Below are positions 16,755-24,287 of a DNA stretch of 64,000 bases, piece after piece. The translations under genes were made by a program, and so were the position numbers. Origin of the DNA: Thalassovita sp. Lineage in GTDB: Bacteria; Pseudomonadota; Alphaproteobacteria; Rhodobacterales; Rhodobacteraceae. Under the pieces are notes generated by a model. That model was not told where the DNA came from and did not search any database. It was given only the letters and a program-made list of their open reading frames with translations. The DNA lies in the NCBI GenBank assembly GCA_017792425.1, contig CP051233.1, forward strand, positions 2,869,728 through 2,933,727, given 5' to 3'. The stretch's first letter is position 1, and each line of letters opens with the position of its first letter.

Positions 16755-17435
16755 ATGCAACTGTGGGTGGGCCTGGGAAATCCCGGTACCAAATACGCGG
16801 GCAACCGTCACAACATCGGTTTCATGGCCGTTGACCGTGTGGCGGATGACCACGGGTTCGCGCCGTGGCGCTCCAAGTTCCAGGGTCAATTGACCGAAGG
16901 CCGCCTGGGCGCGGACAAGGTGATCCTGCTGAAGCCCGAAACCTTCATGAACCTGTCCGGCCAATCCGTGGGAGAGGCGATGCGCTTTTACAAGCTGACC
17001 CCGGCAGACGTGACCGTGTTCCACGACGAACTGGACCTTGCCCCGGGCAAATGCCGCCTGAAACAGGGTGGGGGTCATGCCGGGCACAACGGGCTGCGTT
17101 CGATCCACCAGCATATCGGGGACAGCTATGCCCGTGTCCGCCTTGGCATCGGTCATCCCGGCCACAAGGACCGCGTCGCCGGCTACGTACTATCGGATTT
17201 CGCGAAGGCCGATCAGGACTGGCTGGACGATCTGTTGCGCGGCATCAGCGATGGCGCCCCGGCGCTGGCGAACGGCGACGGCCCAAAGTTCCTGAACGCG
17301 ATCGCCCAGCGAACCGCCCCGGCGCGGTCTTCGAAAACCACCGCCAAGCCCGACGCCCCCACCGCCGCGCCCGCGCCCGATCTGCCCAAGGACGACCGCA
17401 CCCCGATGCAAAAGCTGATGGACAAGTTCCGCTAA
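16755..17435 (+). CDS. pth: Peptidyl-tRNA hydrolase
   Basis: 226 residues from the ATG at 16755 (AGGAG upstream). Releases tRNA from prematurely dropped peptidyl-tRNA. The signature GLGNPGTKYAGNRHNIGF contains the catalytic His19; other conserved parts are KPETFMNLSG, the Asp-containing VFHDELDL and GGGHAGHNGLRS. Beyond the roughly 185-residue catalytic core there is an Ala/Pro/Lys-rich tail ending in MQKLMDKFR, as is usual in Rhodobacterales. Lies downstream of rplY. Confidence 0.97.
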   Translation: MQLWVGLGNPGTKYAGNRHNIGFMAVDRVADDHGFAPWRSKFQGQLTEGRLGADKVILLKPETFMNLSGQSVGEAMRFYKLTPADVTVFHDELDLAPGKCRLKQGGGHAGHNGLRSIHQHIGDSYARVRLGIGHPGHKDRVAGYVLSDFAKADQDWLDDLLRGISDGAPALANGDGPKFLNAIAQRTAPARSSKTTAKPDAPTAAPAPDLPKDDRTPMQKLMDKFR

Positions 17436-17496
17436 TCCCCTTGCCTGACCGGCCACAGCCGTGGTCCACTGGCCGGGAACAAGCAGGGGGCGGGAC

Positions 17497-18669
17497 ATGC
17501 GGCGTTTCTTCAAATGGCTGGTCAGGGGCATTCTGGCAGGGGGTGTGGTGGCTCTCGCGCTCGCCGTCTGGAAGAAGGACGAAATCACGCGCTTACTGGC
17601 TGTCAACAGCCTGTTCGCCGAAGAAAAAATCGTCGGAAACTTCAGCGCGATGGATCGGTTATTCTGGACGGCCCCACTGGACCGCGGCACCGGTCCCGTC
17701 AGCCCCCTGCCCCAAGGCGCGCAGATTAGCCTGCCTGATGGTGCGGACCAATGGCTGACAGACCGTGCCGTCACGGCGCTGGTGGTGCTGAAAGATGGCC
17801 TGATACGCTATGAAAATTACTTTCAAGGCACCACGCCAGAGGACCGTCGCATTTCCTGGTCCGTCGCCAAAAGCTTTCTGTCCGCCCTGTTCGGCATGGT
17901 CCTGCACGAAGGACAGATCGCCAGCATGGACGATCCCGTCACGAAATACGCCCCCCATCTAACGGGCAGCGCCTATGACAAAGCCCGCATCATCGACGTG
18001 CTGCACATGTCCAGCGGCGTGAAATTCAATGAAGACTACCTGGATTACAACTCTGACATCAACAAGATGGGCCGCGTGCTGGCACTTGGCGGCTCGATGG
18101 ACGACTTCGCGGCAGGGCTATCGGAAAGAGCAGGGACACCGGGGGATACATGGCACTATGTGTCCATTGACACCCATGTGATCGGCATGGTGATACGCGG
18201 CGCTACCGGGCGCACGATCCCGGACCTGATGGCGGAAAAGCTGATACGCCCGCTGGGGCTGGAGGCTTCGCCGCTGATGATCACGGATGGCTATGGCACC
18301 GGTTTCGTTCTGGGGGGCCTGAATCTGCGCACCCGTGATTTCGCCCGGTTTGGGCAGATGGTGGCGCAGGGCGGCGAATGGCAGGGGCAGCGCATCCTGC
18401 CCGAAGGCTGGGTCGAACGCTCCTCCAGGTTCACCGCCCCGACAGCCCCGGCAGAAGAAAGATACGCCCTGCAATGGTGGGGCGAACCCGACGCCCGCGA
18501 CGGAGAGTTTTACGCGCGCGGAATTTACGGGCAATATATCTATATCAACCGGCCCGCTGGCGTGGTCATCGCCATGAATTCAGCCGACCGCCTGTTTCGT
18601 GAACCGGGCGTGAACCGCCAGATCATACAGATGTTCCGCCGCATCACGGACGACCTGAAGACGGAGTAG
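17497..18669 (+). CDS. Membrane-anchored serine hydrolase, class C beta-lactamase fold
   Basis: 390 residues from the ATG at 17497. A single N-terminal hydrophobic helix (residues 9-25) probably anchors it to the inner membrane with the enzyme in the periplasm. The SxxK nucleophile motif is S122-V-A-K125, the second motif is HYVS, and a third-strand region follows near GIYGQYIY. This puts it in the beta-lactamase/penicillin-binding/esterase EstB superfamily, which includes esterases and D-peptidases as well as beta-lactamases, so resistance should not be inferred. The next gene starts 3 bases after its stop. Confidence 0.87.
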   Translation: MRRFFKWLVRGILAGGVVALALAVWKKDEITRLLAVNSLFAEEKIVGNFSAMDRLFWTAPLDRGTGPVSPLPQGAQISLPDGADQWLTDRAVTALVVLKDGLIRYENYFQGTTPEDRRISWSVAKSFLSALFGMVLHEGQIASMDDPVTKYAPHLTGSAYDKARIIDVLHMSSGVKFNEDYLDYNSDINKMGRVLALGGSMDDFAAGLSERAGTPGDTWHYVSIDTHVIGMVIRGATGRTIPDLMAEKLIRPLGLEASPLMITDGYGTGFVLGGLNLRTRDFARFGQMVAQGGEWQGQRILPEGWVERSSRFTAPTAPAEERYALQWWGEPDARDGEFYARGIYGQYIYINRPAGVVIAMNSADRLFREPGVNRQIIQMFRRITDDLKTE

Positions 18670-18672
18670 CCG

Positions 18673-19053
18673 ATGGAACCCTATGACCCTGTCAATGTCC
18701 TGGGCAAACCTTTGCAGGAATGTTCGCGCGACCCTCTGACGGGGTTCTTTCGGGACGGCCATTGCAACACCTGCGCCGAAGATCAGGGCAGCCACACCGT
18801 CTGCGCGGTGATGACCGCCGAATTTCTGGCCTTTTCCAAGTATGTCGGAAACGACCTGACCACACCCCGCCCCGAATACGGCTTTCCCGGACTGAACCCC
18901 GGCGATCACTGGTGCCTGTGCGCGGCGCGCTTTTTGCAGGCCCATGACGAAGGCTGCGCCCCCAAGGTCAATTTGCACGCCACCCACACCGCCGCGCTGG
19001 ACGTGGTCCGCCTGGAAATCCTGTGGGAACACCGCCTGCCCGACCAAACCTGA
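18673..19053 (+). CDS. DUF2237 family protein
   Basis: 126 residues, full family length. The conserved pattern is clear: NVLGKPLQECSRDPLTGF, RDGHCNTC, VCAVMT, FSKYVGNDL, GLNPGDHWCLCA and a final LHATHTAALDVV. Six cysteines and several histidines are retained, suggesting metal binding, but no function is established for the family. It starts 3 bases after the serine hydrolase and is surely co-transcribed with it. The 92 bases to the next gene hold no further ORF. Confidence 0.88.
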   Translation: MEPYDPVNVLGKPLQECSRDPLTGFFRDGHCNTCAEDQGSHTVCAVMTAEFLAFSKYVGNDLTTPRPEYGFPGLNPGDHWCLCAARFLQAHDEGCAPKVNLHATHTAALDVVRLEILWEHRLPDQT

Positions 19054-19145
19054 GTTATCCACAGAATGTTGGGTCTTGGATGGAAATATGGCGATTTCTG
19101 GGGATAGAACGCCAAACTTAGTCGCATAAAGGCAATAGATGATCA

Positions 19146-19646
19146 CTACGCCTTGGGCTGCGTCCCCAGATCATCCTGCATCAGATCGTCTATGAACAGG
19201 CTGAGCAACTGCGCCCGTCCTGACACACCGGCCTTGCGATAGATTGCGTTCGACTGCGCCTTGACCGTCCCCTCAGAGGTATTGCGAAGCGCCGCGATCT
19301 CTTGCGTGGACAGCCCCTTGAGCGCGAACAACGCCACGTCCCGCTCTGCCTGTGTCAGCCCCCATTCGTCAAACCGCTGTTCTAGAAGATCGTGAAACGC
19401 CGCCGATATATCGCGCAGGCGCCGTTCCATCCTGACAGATTTCACCAGTGTCCGGCGAAACGCGACCCAGCCCAGCACCATACCCAAAAGCAGCCCGACC
19501 GACGCACCGATCTCCAGCAGTTCGCGCAATTTCCAATTGATCGGCGCGGTCCGAATGCCAAACACCGAGATCACGAGATCGGACACGAAAAAGACCGCGC
19601 AGACAGACTGGATAAACGCAATAAGCGCCAAGGCGATCGGTCTGTT
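19146..19646 (-). CDS. Membrane-anchored LuxR-type helix-turn-helix regulator
   Basis: About 166 residues from the GTG at 19646, which has a GAAGGGG ribosome site; the frame can be extended to a TTG at 19679. Two N-terminal hydrophobic helices (about 3-25 and 40-60) are followed by a short basic/coiled linker and a C-terminal LuxR/GerE HTH (GLTQAERDVALFALKG, then STQEIAALRNTSEGTVK). There is no receiver or autoinducer domain, so any signal must come through the membrane part. It is the last gene of a three-gene minus-strand cassette, directly after two Gly-Asp repeat protein genes, and is the likely regulator of that cassette. Confidence 0.82.
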   Translation of the reverse strand, partial: NRPIALALIAFIQSVCAVFFVSDLVISVFGIRTAPINWKLRELLEIGASVGLLLGMVLGWVAFRRTLVKSVRMERRLRDISAAFHDLLEQRFDEWGLTQAERDVALFALKGLSTQEIAALRNTSEGTVKAQSNAIYRKAGVSGRAQLLSLFIDDLMQDDLGTQPKA

Positions 19647-19682
19647 CACCGGCCCCTTCCCCGCGGCGGTGTTTGCCAAATC

Positions 19683-20165
19683 TCAGTCGCCATCGCCGTC
19701 GCCGTCGCCTCCATCCCCGTCACCGTCACCGTCACCATCCCCATCCCCGTCACCATCGCCATCGCCGTCACCGTCATCGCCCGGTCCGTCATCACCGTCG
19801 CCATCGCCGTCGTGACCGTGGCCGTCTTCTTCACCATCGTTGTCATCTGTATCATCGTCAGAAGATACAGATCCGCTGTCCTCTTCAGCGGGCAAAAGCC
19901 CCTCTTGCGGCTGGGTGGATTCGGCAGACACGGATTTCCGGTAGTCCCGCAGGATTTCACCCGTACCACGGTTGACGATGACCTCGCGCACCACGCCGGG
20001 CTTTTCGGCGACGATACGCAACCGGCCCAGCCAGGTTCGGCTAACAATGAATTTCTTGTACCCTTGGCGGCTAAGCTGGGCGACGATACGGTCCACCTCG
20101 GGGTCGGCAAACGCCGGCGTGGCTGCAAGGGCCGCGATGCCGGCCAAGAATTGCCTTCGGTCCAT
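19683..20165 (-). CDS. Exported PepSY-like protein with C-terminal Gly-Asp repeat
   Basis: 160 residues from the ATG at 20165. The N-terminus MDRRQFLAGIAALAATPAFA looks like a Tat-type signal peptide. A small domain follows (about residues 21-78: LSRQGYKKFIVSRTWLGRLR, REVIVNRGTGEILRDY) that resembles a PepSY fold. From about residue 95 it becomes acidic and ends in a run dominated by Gly-Asp dipeptides right up to the stop. The repeat has a strict 6-base period, so it can gain or lose units without a frameshift. It lies between the second Gly-Asp gene upstream (20258-20638) and the LuxR regulator 3-40 bases downstream. Function unknown; calcium binding by DxDxDG-type loops is an inference. 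Confidence 0.8.
   Translation of the reverse strand: MDRRQFLAGIAALAATPAFADPEVDRIVAQLSRQGYKKFIVSRTWLGRLRIVAEKPGVVREVIVNRGTGEILRDYRKSVSAESTQPQEGLLPAEEDSGSVSSDDDTDDNDGEEDGHGHDGDGDGDDGPGDDGDGDGDGDGDGDGDGDGDGDGGDGDGDGD
19686..19815 (-). repeat. Hexanucleotide microsatellite coding for Gly-Asp repeat (gene 2)
   Basis: Tandem units of GGNGAY (such as GGTGAC, GGCGAT) on the minus strand, interrupted a few times (for example by GGTCCGGGC near 19782-19790). It ends at the stop codon of the host gene. The mix of synonymous codons shows the tract is old or under selection at protein level, not a pure slippage product. Confidence 0.85.
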
Positions 20166-20186
20166 CTGTAGGGCCATCCTGAAAAC

Positions 20187-20219
20187 AGGGAAGCGCCCGC
20201 AACCGTGCGAGCGTTTCCC
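20187..20219 (-). other. Hairpin between the two Gly-Asp genes
   Basis: GGGAAGCG and CGTTTCCC arms can pair across the loop in the 92-base gap between the stop of the first Gly-Asp gene (20258) and the start of the second (20165). There is no T run, so it is more likely an attenuating or mRNA-processing structure than a true terminator. Confidence 0.4.
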
Positions 20220-20257
20220 CAGGCTAGAAACGATCTCTGTCTGAGGACATCAGGCTA

Positions 20258-20638
20258 TCAGCGATCCCCATCCCCGTCACCATCGCCGTCACCGTCACCG
20301 TCACCATCGCCATCGCCGTCACCATCACCGTCACCATCGCCGTCACCGTCACCATCACCGTCACCGTCACCATCACCGTCTGAACCGTGGCCATCGTGGC
20401 CATCGTGCCCGTCATCATCGCTGTCATCATCGCCGTCGTCATCGTCGTCATTCGCATCATGCCCCGGGGCGTCATCATCTTCTGAATGCCCAACCTCAGA
20501 TGCACTGCTGTCATCATGCCCGCGGCCCGAGAAGCTGTATTCTGTCAGGTCATCTGGCGAGGCGACCGCCATCGACGCCCCCGCAGAGAGTCCGAACGCG
20601 GTCATCAGCGCCAGGGCGGAAGAAATGGTCTTAAGCAT
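20258..20638 (-). CDS. Secreted Asp/His-rich protein ending in D(GD)19 repeat
   Basis: 126 residues from the ATG at 20638, preceded by AAAGGAA. A signal peptide (MLKTISSALALMTAFGLSAG then ASMAVAS) is followed by a polar acidic region with HDD, DDDDDGDDD and HDGHDGHG clusters. The chain ends in one aspartate followed by 19 Gly-Asp pairs and a final Arg. The mature protein is extremely acidic and has no hydrophobic core, so it is probably disordered until it binds cations. No characterised family is recognised. It is the first gene of the cassette with the PepSY-like Gly-Asp protein and the LuxR regulator, with a perfect palindrome 43 bases upstream. Confidence 0.82.
   Translation of the reverse strand: MLKTISSALALMTAFGLSAGASMAVASPDDLTEYSFSGRGHDDSSASEVGHSEDDDAPGHDANDDDDDGDDDSDDDGHDGHDGHGSDGDGDGDGDGDGDGDGDGDGDGDGDGDGDGDGDGDGDGDR
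20264..20380 (-). repeat. Hexanucleotide microsatellite coding for D(GD)19 (gene 1)
   Basis: 117 bases of uninterrupted GAY-(GGN GAY) units with 6-base periodicity, using GGTGAC, GGTGAT, GGCGAT and GGCGAC in mixed order. Length changes by whole units keep the frame and the terminal Arg-stop. Confidence 0.88.
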
Positions 20639-20681
20639 GTCGATTCCTTTCAAACGTATTTCCATGCGTTGGTTTTCGTAT

Positions 20682-20693
20682 GTGCCTAGGCAC
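20682..20693. promoter_or_regulatory. Perfect palindrome upstream of the Gly-Asp cassette
   Basis: GTGCCTAGGCAC reads the same on both strands and lies 43 bases before the start codon of the first Gly-Asp gene. Its size and position suit an operator for a dimeric regulator; the LuxR-type product of the same cassette is a candidate. The rest of the gap 20639-20778 shows no ORF. Confidence 0.5.
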
Positions 20694-20778
20694 CACGAGA
20701 ATCAGAAAACATGAACAACACCGACGGAACCATTGGTCTGAAGCTTAGTTTTCCCCGCATAAACCTCAGGAATACGCC

Positions 20779-20817
20779 AAAAAAAATACGCTCCGCCAAG
20801 CACTTGCCTGACGGAGC
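20779..20817 (-). terminator. Rho-independent terminator of trpB
   Basis: On the minus strand, GCTCCG...CGGAGC arms (20812-20817 and 20790-20795, extended by partial pairing inside) are followed closely by eight T (20779-20786), 27 bases after the trpB stop. Confidence 0.82.
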
Positions 20818-20843
20818 CATCTCTTGCAGAGTTTTTTTTGCGT

Positions 20844-22082
20844 TCAGCCGCCGGTTTTGATCTCCACGCCCAGGTGTTTGGCGACGGTGAAGATGTCCTT
20901 GTCGCCGCGCCCACACATGTTCATCACGATGATGTGGTCCTTGGGTAGGGTCGGGGCGATTTTCATGACATGGGCCAGCGCGTGGCAGGGTTCCAGCGCG
21001 GGGATGATGCCTTCTGTCTGGCAGGACAGCTGGAACGCCTCCAGCGCCTCCTTGTCGGTGATATAGACGTATTCGGCGCGGCCGATATCGTGCAGCCAGC
21101 TGTGTTCCGGCCCGATCCCGGGATAGTCCAGCCCGGCAGAGATCGAGTGGCCCTCCAGGATCTGCCCGTCCTCGTCCTGCAGCAGGTAAGTGCGGTTCCC
21201 ATGCAGCACACCCGGACGTCCGCCGGTCAGCGAGGCGCAGTGTTCCATCTTCTCGTCCACGCCCTTGCCGCCAGCCTCTACCCCGATGATCTTCACCTCG
21301 GGATCGTCCAGGAAATCATAGAACAGGCCGATAGCGTTCGACCCACCGCCAATAGCCGCGATCACGGTGTCCGGCAGGCGGCCTTCGCCTTCCTGTTCGG
21401 CCAGTTGCCAGCGGACCTCCTTGCCGATGATGGACTGGAAATCGCGCACCATCGCCGGATAGGGGTGCGGACCAGCCGCCGTACCGATGCAATAGAACGT
21501 GTCGCGCACATTGGTCACCCAGTCGCGCAGCGCATCGTTCATCGCGTCCTTCAGCGTGCCGCGGCCGCTGGTGACAGGCACCACCTCGGCGCCCAGCAGG
21601 CGCATGCGGAACACGTTGGGGGCCTGCCGTTCCACGTCATGCGCGCCCATGTAGACCACACATTGCAGACCGAACTTGGCACAGACCGTGGCCGTCGCCA
21701 CCCCGTGCTGGCCCGCGCCGGTTTCCGCGATGATCCGGGTCTTGCCCATGCGTTTGGCCAGCAGGATCTGCCCCAGCACGTTGTTGATCTTGTGCGCGCC
21801 AGTGTGGTTCAGCTCGTCCCGTTTCAGATAGATCTTGGCCCCGCCCAGATGCGCCGTCAGCCCTTCGGCGAAATACAGCGGCGACGGACGGCCGACGTAA
21901 TGCTTCCACAGGTCATCCATCTGCGCCCAGAAGGTGGGGTCGGTCTTGGCGCGCTCGTATTCCTCTTGCAACGACAGGATCAACGGCATCAGCGTTTCCG
22001 ACACGAACCGCCCGCCGAACTGGCCAAAGCGGCCCTTGTCATCCGGGGCGTTCATGAAGCTGTTGAAAAGATCGTCGGCCAT
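20844..22082 (-). CDS. trpB: Tryptophan synthase beta subunit
   Basis: 412 residues from the ATG at 22082, which matches the family start (MADDLFNSFMNAPD) and has GGGGGGAT upstream; the longer frame to 22148 is not conserved. PLP enzyme joining indole and serine to tryptophan. The PLP lysine is Lys98 in HTGAHKINN; the phosphate-binding loop GGGSNAIG and the GRGDKD segment near the C-terminus are present. Follows trpF in the order lapA-trpF-trpB and ends in a clear terminator. Its partner trpA is 8 kb away on the other strand. Confidence 0.98.
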   Translation of the reverse strand: MADDLFNSFMNAPDDKGRFGQFGGRFVSETLMPLILSLQEEYERAKTDPTFWAQMDDLWKHYVGRPSPLYFAEGLTAHLGGAKIYLKRDELNHTGAHKINNVLGQILLAKRMGKTRIIAETGAGQHGVATATVCAKFGLQCVVYMGAHDVERQAPNVFRMRLLGAEVVPVTSGRGTLKDAMNDALRDWVTNVRDTFYCIGTAAGPHPYPAMVRDFQSIIGKEVRWQLAEQEGEGRLPDTVIAAIGGGSNAIGLFYDFLDDPEVKIIGVEAGGKGVDEKMEHCASLTGGRPGVLHGNRTYLLQDEDGQILEGHSISAGLDYPGIGPEHSWLHDIGRAEYVYITDKEALEAFQLSCQTEGIIPALEPCHALAHVMKIAPTLPKDHIIVMNMCGRGDKDIFTVAKHLGVEIKTGG

Positions 22083-22206
22083 GGGATCCCCCCGGGTTAG
22101 GCTGATTTCGGACATGATGTGCATAAGGGGCGGCACCGGGCGATTCAATGCGTTTCATCCCTTTTCGCGGTCAGTTCCACACAGATTCCCCCGCACGCCG
22201 CGTGCG

Positions 22207-22851
22207 TCAGGCCAGCGCGGCTTTCACGAAGGCCTCGATCAGCGCCGCATCCTTTACCCCCGGCGCGGTTTCCACGCCCGAGGATACGTCCACTTGCCGC
22301 GCGCCGGTCATCTGTACTGCCAGACCCACGTTTTCCGGTGTCAGTCCTCCGGCCAGCATCCACGGGCAGGGCCAGTATTTGCGATTCACCAGCCGCCAGT
22401 CAAAGGACAAACCGTTGCCGCCGGGCAGCTCCGCACCCTTGGGTGCCTTGGCGTCAATCAGCAACTGGTCCGCGACGCTCGCGTACAGGTCAATCTGCGC
22501 CAGATCGTTTTGATCCGCGACCCCGACCGCCTTCATCACCGGCAGCCCATAGCGGGCGCGGATTTGCGCCACCCGTTCAGGGGATTCGCGGCCATGCAAT
22601 TGCAGCATGTCCAGCGGCACCGCGTCCAGGATCGCGTCCAGCGTTGTGTCATCAGCATCCACGGTCAGCGCTACCTTGGCCAAGCCGACCGGGGCCTCCA
22701 GCGCCAGGTCTCTCGCCTGTTCGATGCCCAGGTTACGGGGGGATTTGGCAAAGAACACAAACCCGGCATAGACGGCACCGGCCCTTGCAGCGGCATGCAC
22801 GTGCTCTGGCTGGGTCAGCCCGCATATCTTTACCTTGATGTCGCGTGGCAT
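22207..22851 (-). CDS. trpF: Phosphoribosylanthranilate isomerase
   Basis: 214 residues from the ATG at 22851. Catalyses the Amadori rearrangement of phosphoribosylanthranilate. The catalytic Cys is in VKICGLTQ and the general acid Asp in ALTVDADD; the phosphate-binding end reads LAGGLTPENV and VDVSSGVE. Starts 4 bases after the lapA stop and precedes trpB by 124 bases on the same strand. Confidence 0.96.
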   Translation of the reverse strand: MPRDIKVKICGLTQPEHVHAAARAGAVYAGFVFFAKSPRNLGIEQARDLALEAPVGLAKVALTVDADDTTLDAILDAVPLDMLQLHGRESPERVAQIRARYGLPVMKAVGVADQNDLAQIDLYASVADQLLIDAKAPKGAELPGGNGLSFDWRLVNRKYWPCPWMLAGGLTPENVGLAVQMTGARQVDVSSGVETAPGVKDAALIEAFVKAALA

Positions 22852-22855
22852 GGGA

Positions 22856-23212
22856 TCAGGATTTCTGATCCAGCAGTGCCAGAACCTCGTCCTGCTGACC
22901 GCTGTCAACCGCCTTGCGTTGTTCCCGCTTCAACTGACGTTCCAGGTCATGAACTTCGCGCGCCTTGCGGGCCGCCGTGGCGCGGTGCTTGTGCTCGCGC
23001 AGCCATTCCCACACGAAACCGATCAGCAGACCGGCCACGATCCCGCCAAAGATGACCACGAACAACGGCAGGTCGACCGAGTAGTTGACCTGCGCCAGAC
23101 CGGCCAGCGGTTCCGGCAGCAACGTCAGGGTGACCATGCCGCGGTTGGCCAGCGCGACAGTGATCAGCACCACGCCAAGCGCGGCGAGGAAGGCATAGCG
23201 GATATAGCGCAT
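22856..23212 (-). CDS. lapA: LapA domain (DUF1049) inner membrane protein
   Basis: 118 residues with two membrane helices (about 4-23 and 48-72) separated by a short periplasmic loop, then a basic coiled-coil cytoplasmic tail (EWLREHKHRATAARKAREVH and onward). This is the LapA/DUF1049 layout; in enterobacteria LapA acts with LapB in controlling lipopolysaccharide synthesis. It lies between ihfB and trpF with very short gaps, so it is part of that operon. The C-terminal extension is slightly longer than in E. coli. Confidence 0.85.
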   Translation of the reverse strand: MRYIRYAFLAALGVVLITVALANRGMVTLTLLPEPLAGLAQVNYSVDLPLFVVIFGGIVAGLLIGFVWEWLREHKHRATAARKAREVHDLERQLKREQRKAVDSGQQDEVLALLDQKS

Positions 23213-23224
23213 GGTTTCGTTACT

Positions 23225-23524
23225 TCACTTTCCGTTCAGGCGGTCGCGCAGCAGCTTGCCGGTCTTGAAGAAGGGAACGTGCTTTTCCTCGACTTCCACC
23301 GATTCCCCGGTGCGCGGGTTACGCCCTACCCTAGCATCCCGTTTCTTGACGGAAAACGCGCCGAAGCCGCGCAGCTCCACGCGGTCCCCTCGGGCCATGG
23401 CGTCGGTGATCTCCTCAAAGACCGTGTTCACGATCTTTTCGGCATCACGCATCGTCAATTGGTTCTCGGAATTCCGATCCTGGTTTTCCTCGAAAATCTT
23501 CTGAATGAGCTCCGATCGGATCAT
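23225..23524 (-). CDS. ihfB: Integration host factor subunit beta
   Basis: 99 residues. The DNA-bending arm GRNPRTGESVEVEEKHVPFF and the core GDRVELRGFGAFSVKKRDAR are textbook IhfB. The start MIRSELIQKI is conserved. The turn between helices 1 and 2 (ENQDRNSENQLTMRD) is about five residues longer than the common ENPHLYQRD-type turn, which explains 99 rather than about 94 residues. Classic neighbour of rpsA, here separated from it by a RidA gene. Confidence 0.96.
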   Translation of the reverse strand: MIRSELIQKIFEENQDRNSENQLTMRDAEKIVNTVFEEITDAMARGDRVELRGFGAFSVKKRDARVGRNPRTGESVEVEEKHVPFFKTGKLLRDRLNGK

Positions 23525-23574
23525 CGGCGACCTCCCCCGGGTGTTTTCTGTGCGCCCCCATCTTGCCGGGAAAC

Positions 23575-23604
23575 TATAGAAAGAAATATCGCGTTCGAAA
23601 ACAA
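23575..23604 (-). promoter_or_regulatory. Candidate promoter of ihfB
   Basis: On the minus strand TTGTTT (23599-23604) and TCTATA (23575-23580) are 18 bases apart, about 50 bases upstream of the ihfB start. The gap 23605-23756 toward ridA contains no ORF I can support. Confidence 0.4.
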
Positions 23605-23756
23605 GCAGTTGCGTTTATCCGCAGGAATCCGTGCGCGAAATGTGGAGAACGCTGTATTTTTTCCCGTTTTCCTGCCTGGGAACGGCCCACCAAACCGCCT
23701 GGACCCCGCCGCCGCATCGCGGCGAAGTCATTGATTCGCAACGGAACCGGTCGGTG

Positions 23757-24167
23757 TCAGTACCTTTCGACAGGGTCTGCGACCACGGCATCGACCTCGA
23801 ATTCCACCAGCCATTCGGGGTTCACGAAGCGGCTGACCTGCATGATCGTATCCACCGGCCGGACGTCGGCGAAGTATTCCTTGCGCACGTCGATGGCCGC
23901 CTTCCAGTCGTTGATATCCGTCAGCAACACCCGCGTGCGCACCACGTCGTACAGTCCTGATCCGGCCTGTTCCAGCGCCGCCTTGATGATTTCAAGGCAT
24001 TGGCGGGATTGCGCGGCCACGTCGCCCACGCCCACGGTCTTGCCATCCGGGCCGACCGGCGCGGTTCCGCCAATCGAAATATACGGCCCGACCCGCACCG
24101 CGCGACTGAACCCCACGATTGCCTCCATCGGGTTGCCATTTGAAATCAGACGCCTGTCATAGGCCAT
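23757..24167 (-). CDS. RidA/YjgF family protein
   Basis: 136 residues with the RidA trimer fold: YISIGGTAPVGPDG, a VRTRVLLTDINDW segment containing the conserved Arg, and the closing VEFEVDAVVADP. RidA proteins deaminate reactive enamines from PLP enzymes; some paralogues have other roles. It is inserted between rpsA and ihfB, which are usually adjacent. Substrate assignment is not possible. Confidence 0.9.
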   Translation of the reverse strand: MAYDRRLISNGNPMEAIVGFSRAVRVGPYISIGGTAPVGPDGKTVGVGDVAAQSRQCLEIIKAALEQAGSGLYDVVRTRVLLTDINDWKAAIDVRKEYFADVRPVDTIMQVSRFVNPEWLVEFEVDAVVADPVERY

Positions 24168-24230
24168 CGTCGCCTCCTGTCACAAAGCTGATGAACGCAG
24201 CCTAGCACGGCAAAATCAGGCCCCTGAAAT

Positions 24231-24260
24231 GAAAACGGCCCCGCCCGTTGGGGCGAGGCC
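24231..24260 (-). terminator. Rho-independent terminator of rpsA
   Basis: Minus-strand stem GGCCTCGCCC / GGGCGGGGCC (24251-24260 and 24237-24246) with a CAAC loop followed by GTTTT, about 28 bases after the rpsA stop. Confidence 0.85.
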
Positions 24261-24287
24261 GCGTATCTTTCAAATCGCGTCAGGCGA

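Noticed and set aside
17497..18669. Antibiotic-resistance beta-lactamase
   Set aside because: SxxK is present but the other motifs fit the broad esterase/peptidase group; nothing shows lactam hydrolysis.
19537..19815. Plus-strand reading frame with long Ser-Pro repeats (also 20205-20714)
   Set aside because: It is the complement of the Gly-Asp tracts; it lacks a ribosome site and a signal peptide, while the minus-strand frames have both and fit the operon.
20264..20380. CRISPR-like array
   Set aside because: The repeat is a 6-base coding microsatellite without spacers, leader or cas genes.
12446..22851. Separation of trpA from trpFB as a recent rearrangement
   Set aside because: I cannot tell from one genome whether this is recent; it may be the usual arrangement in this order.
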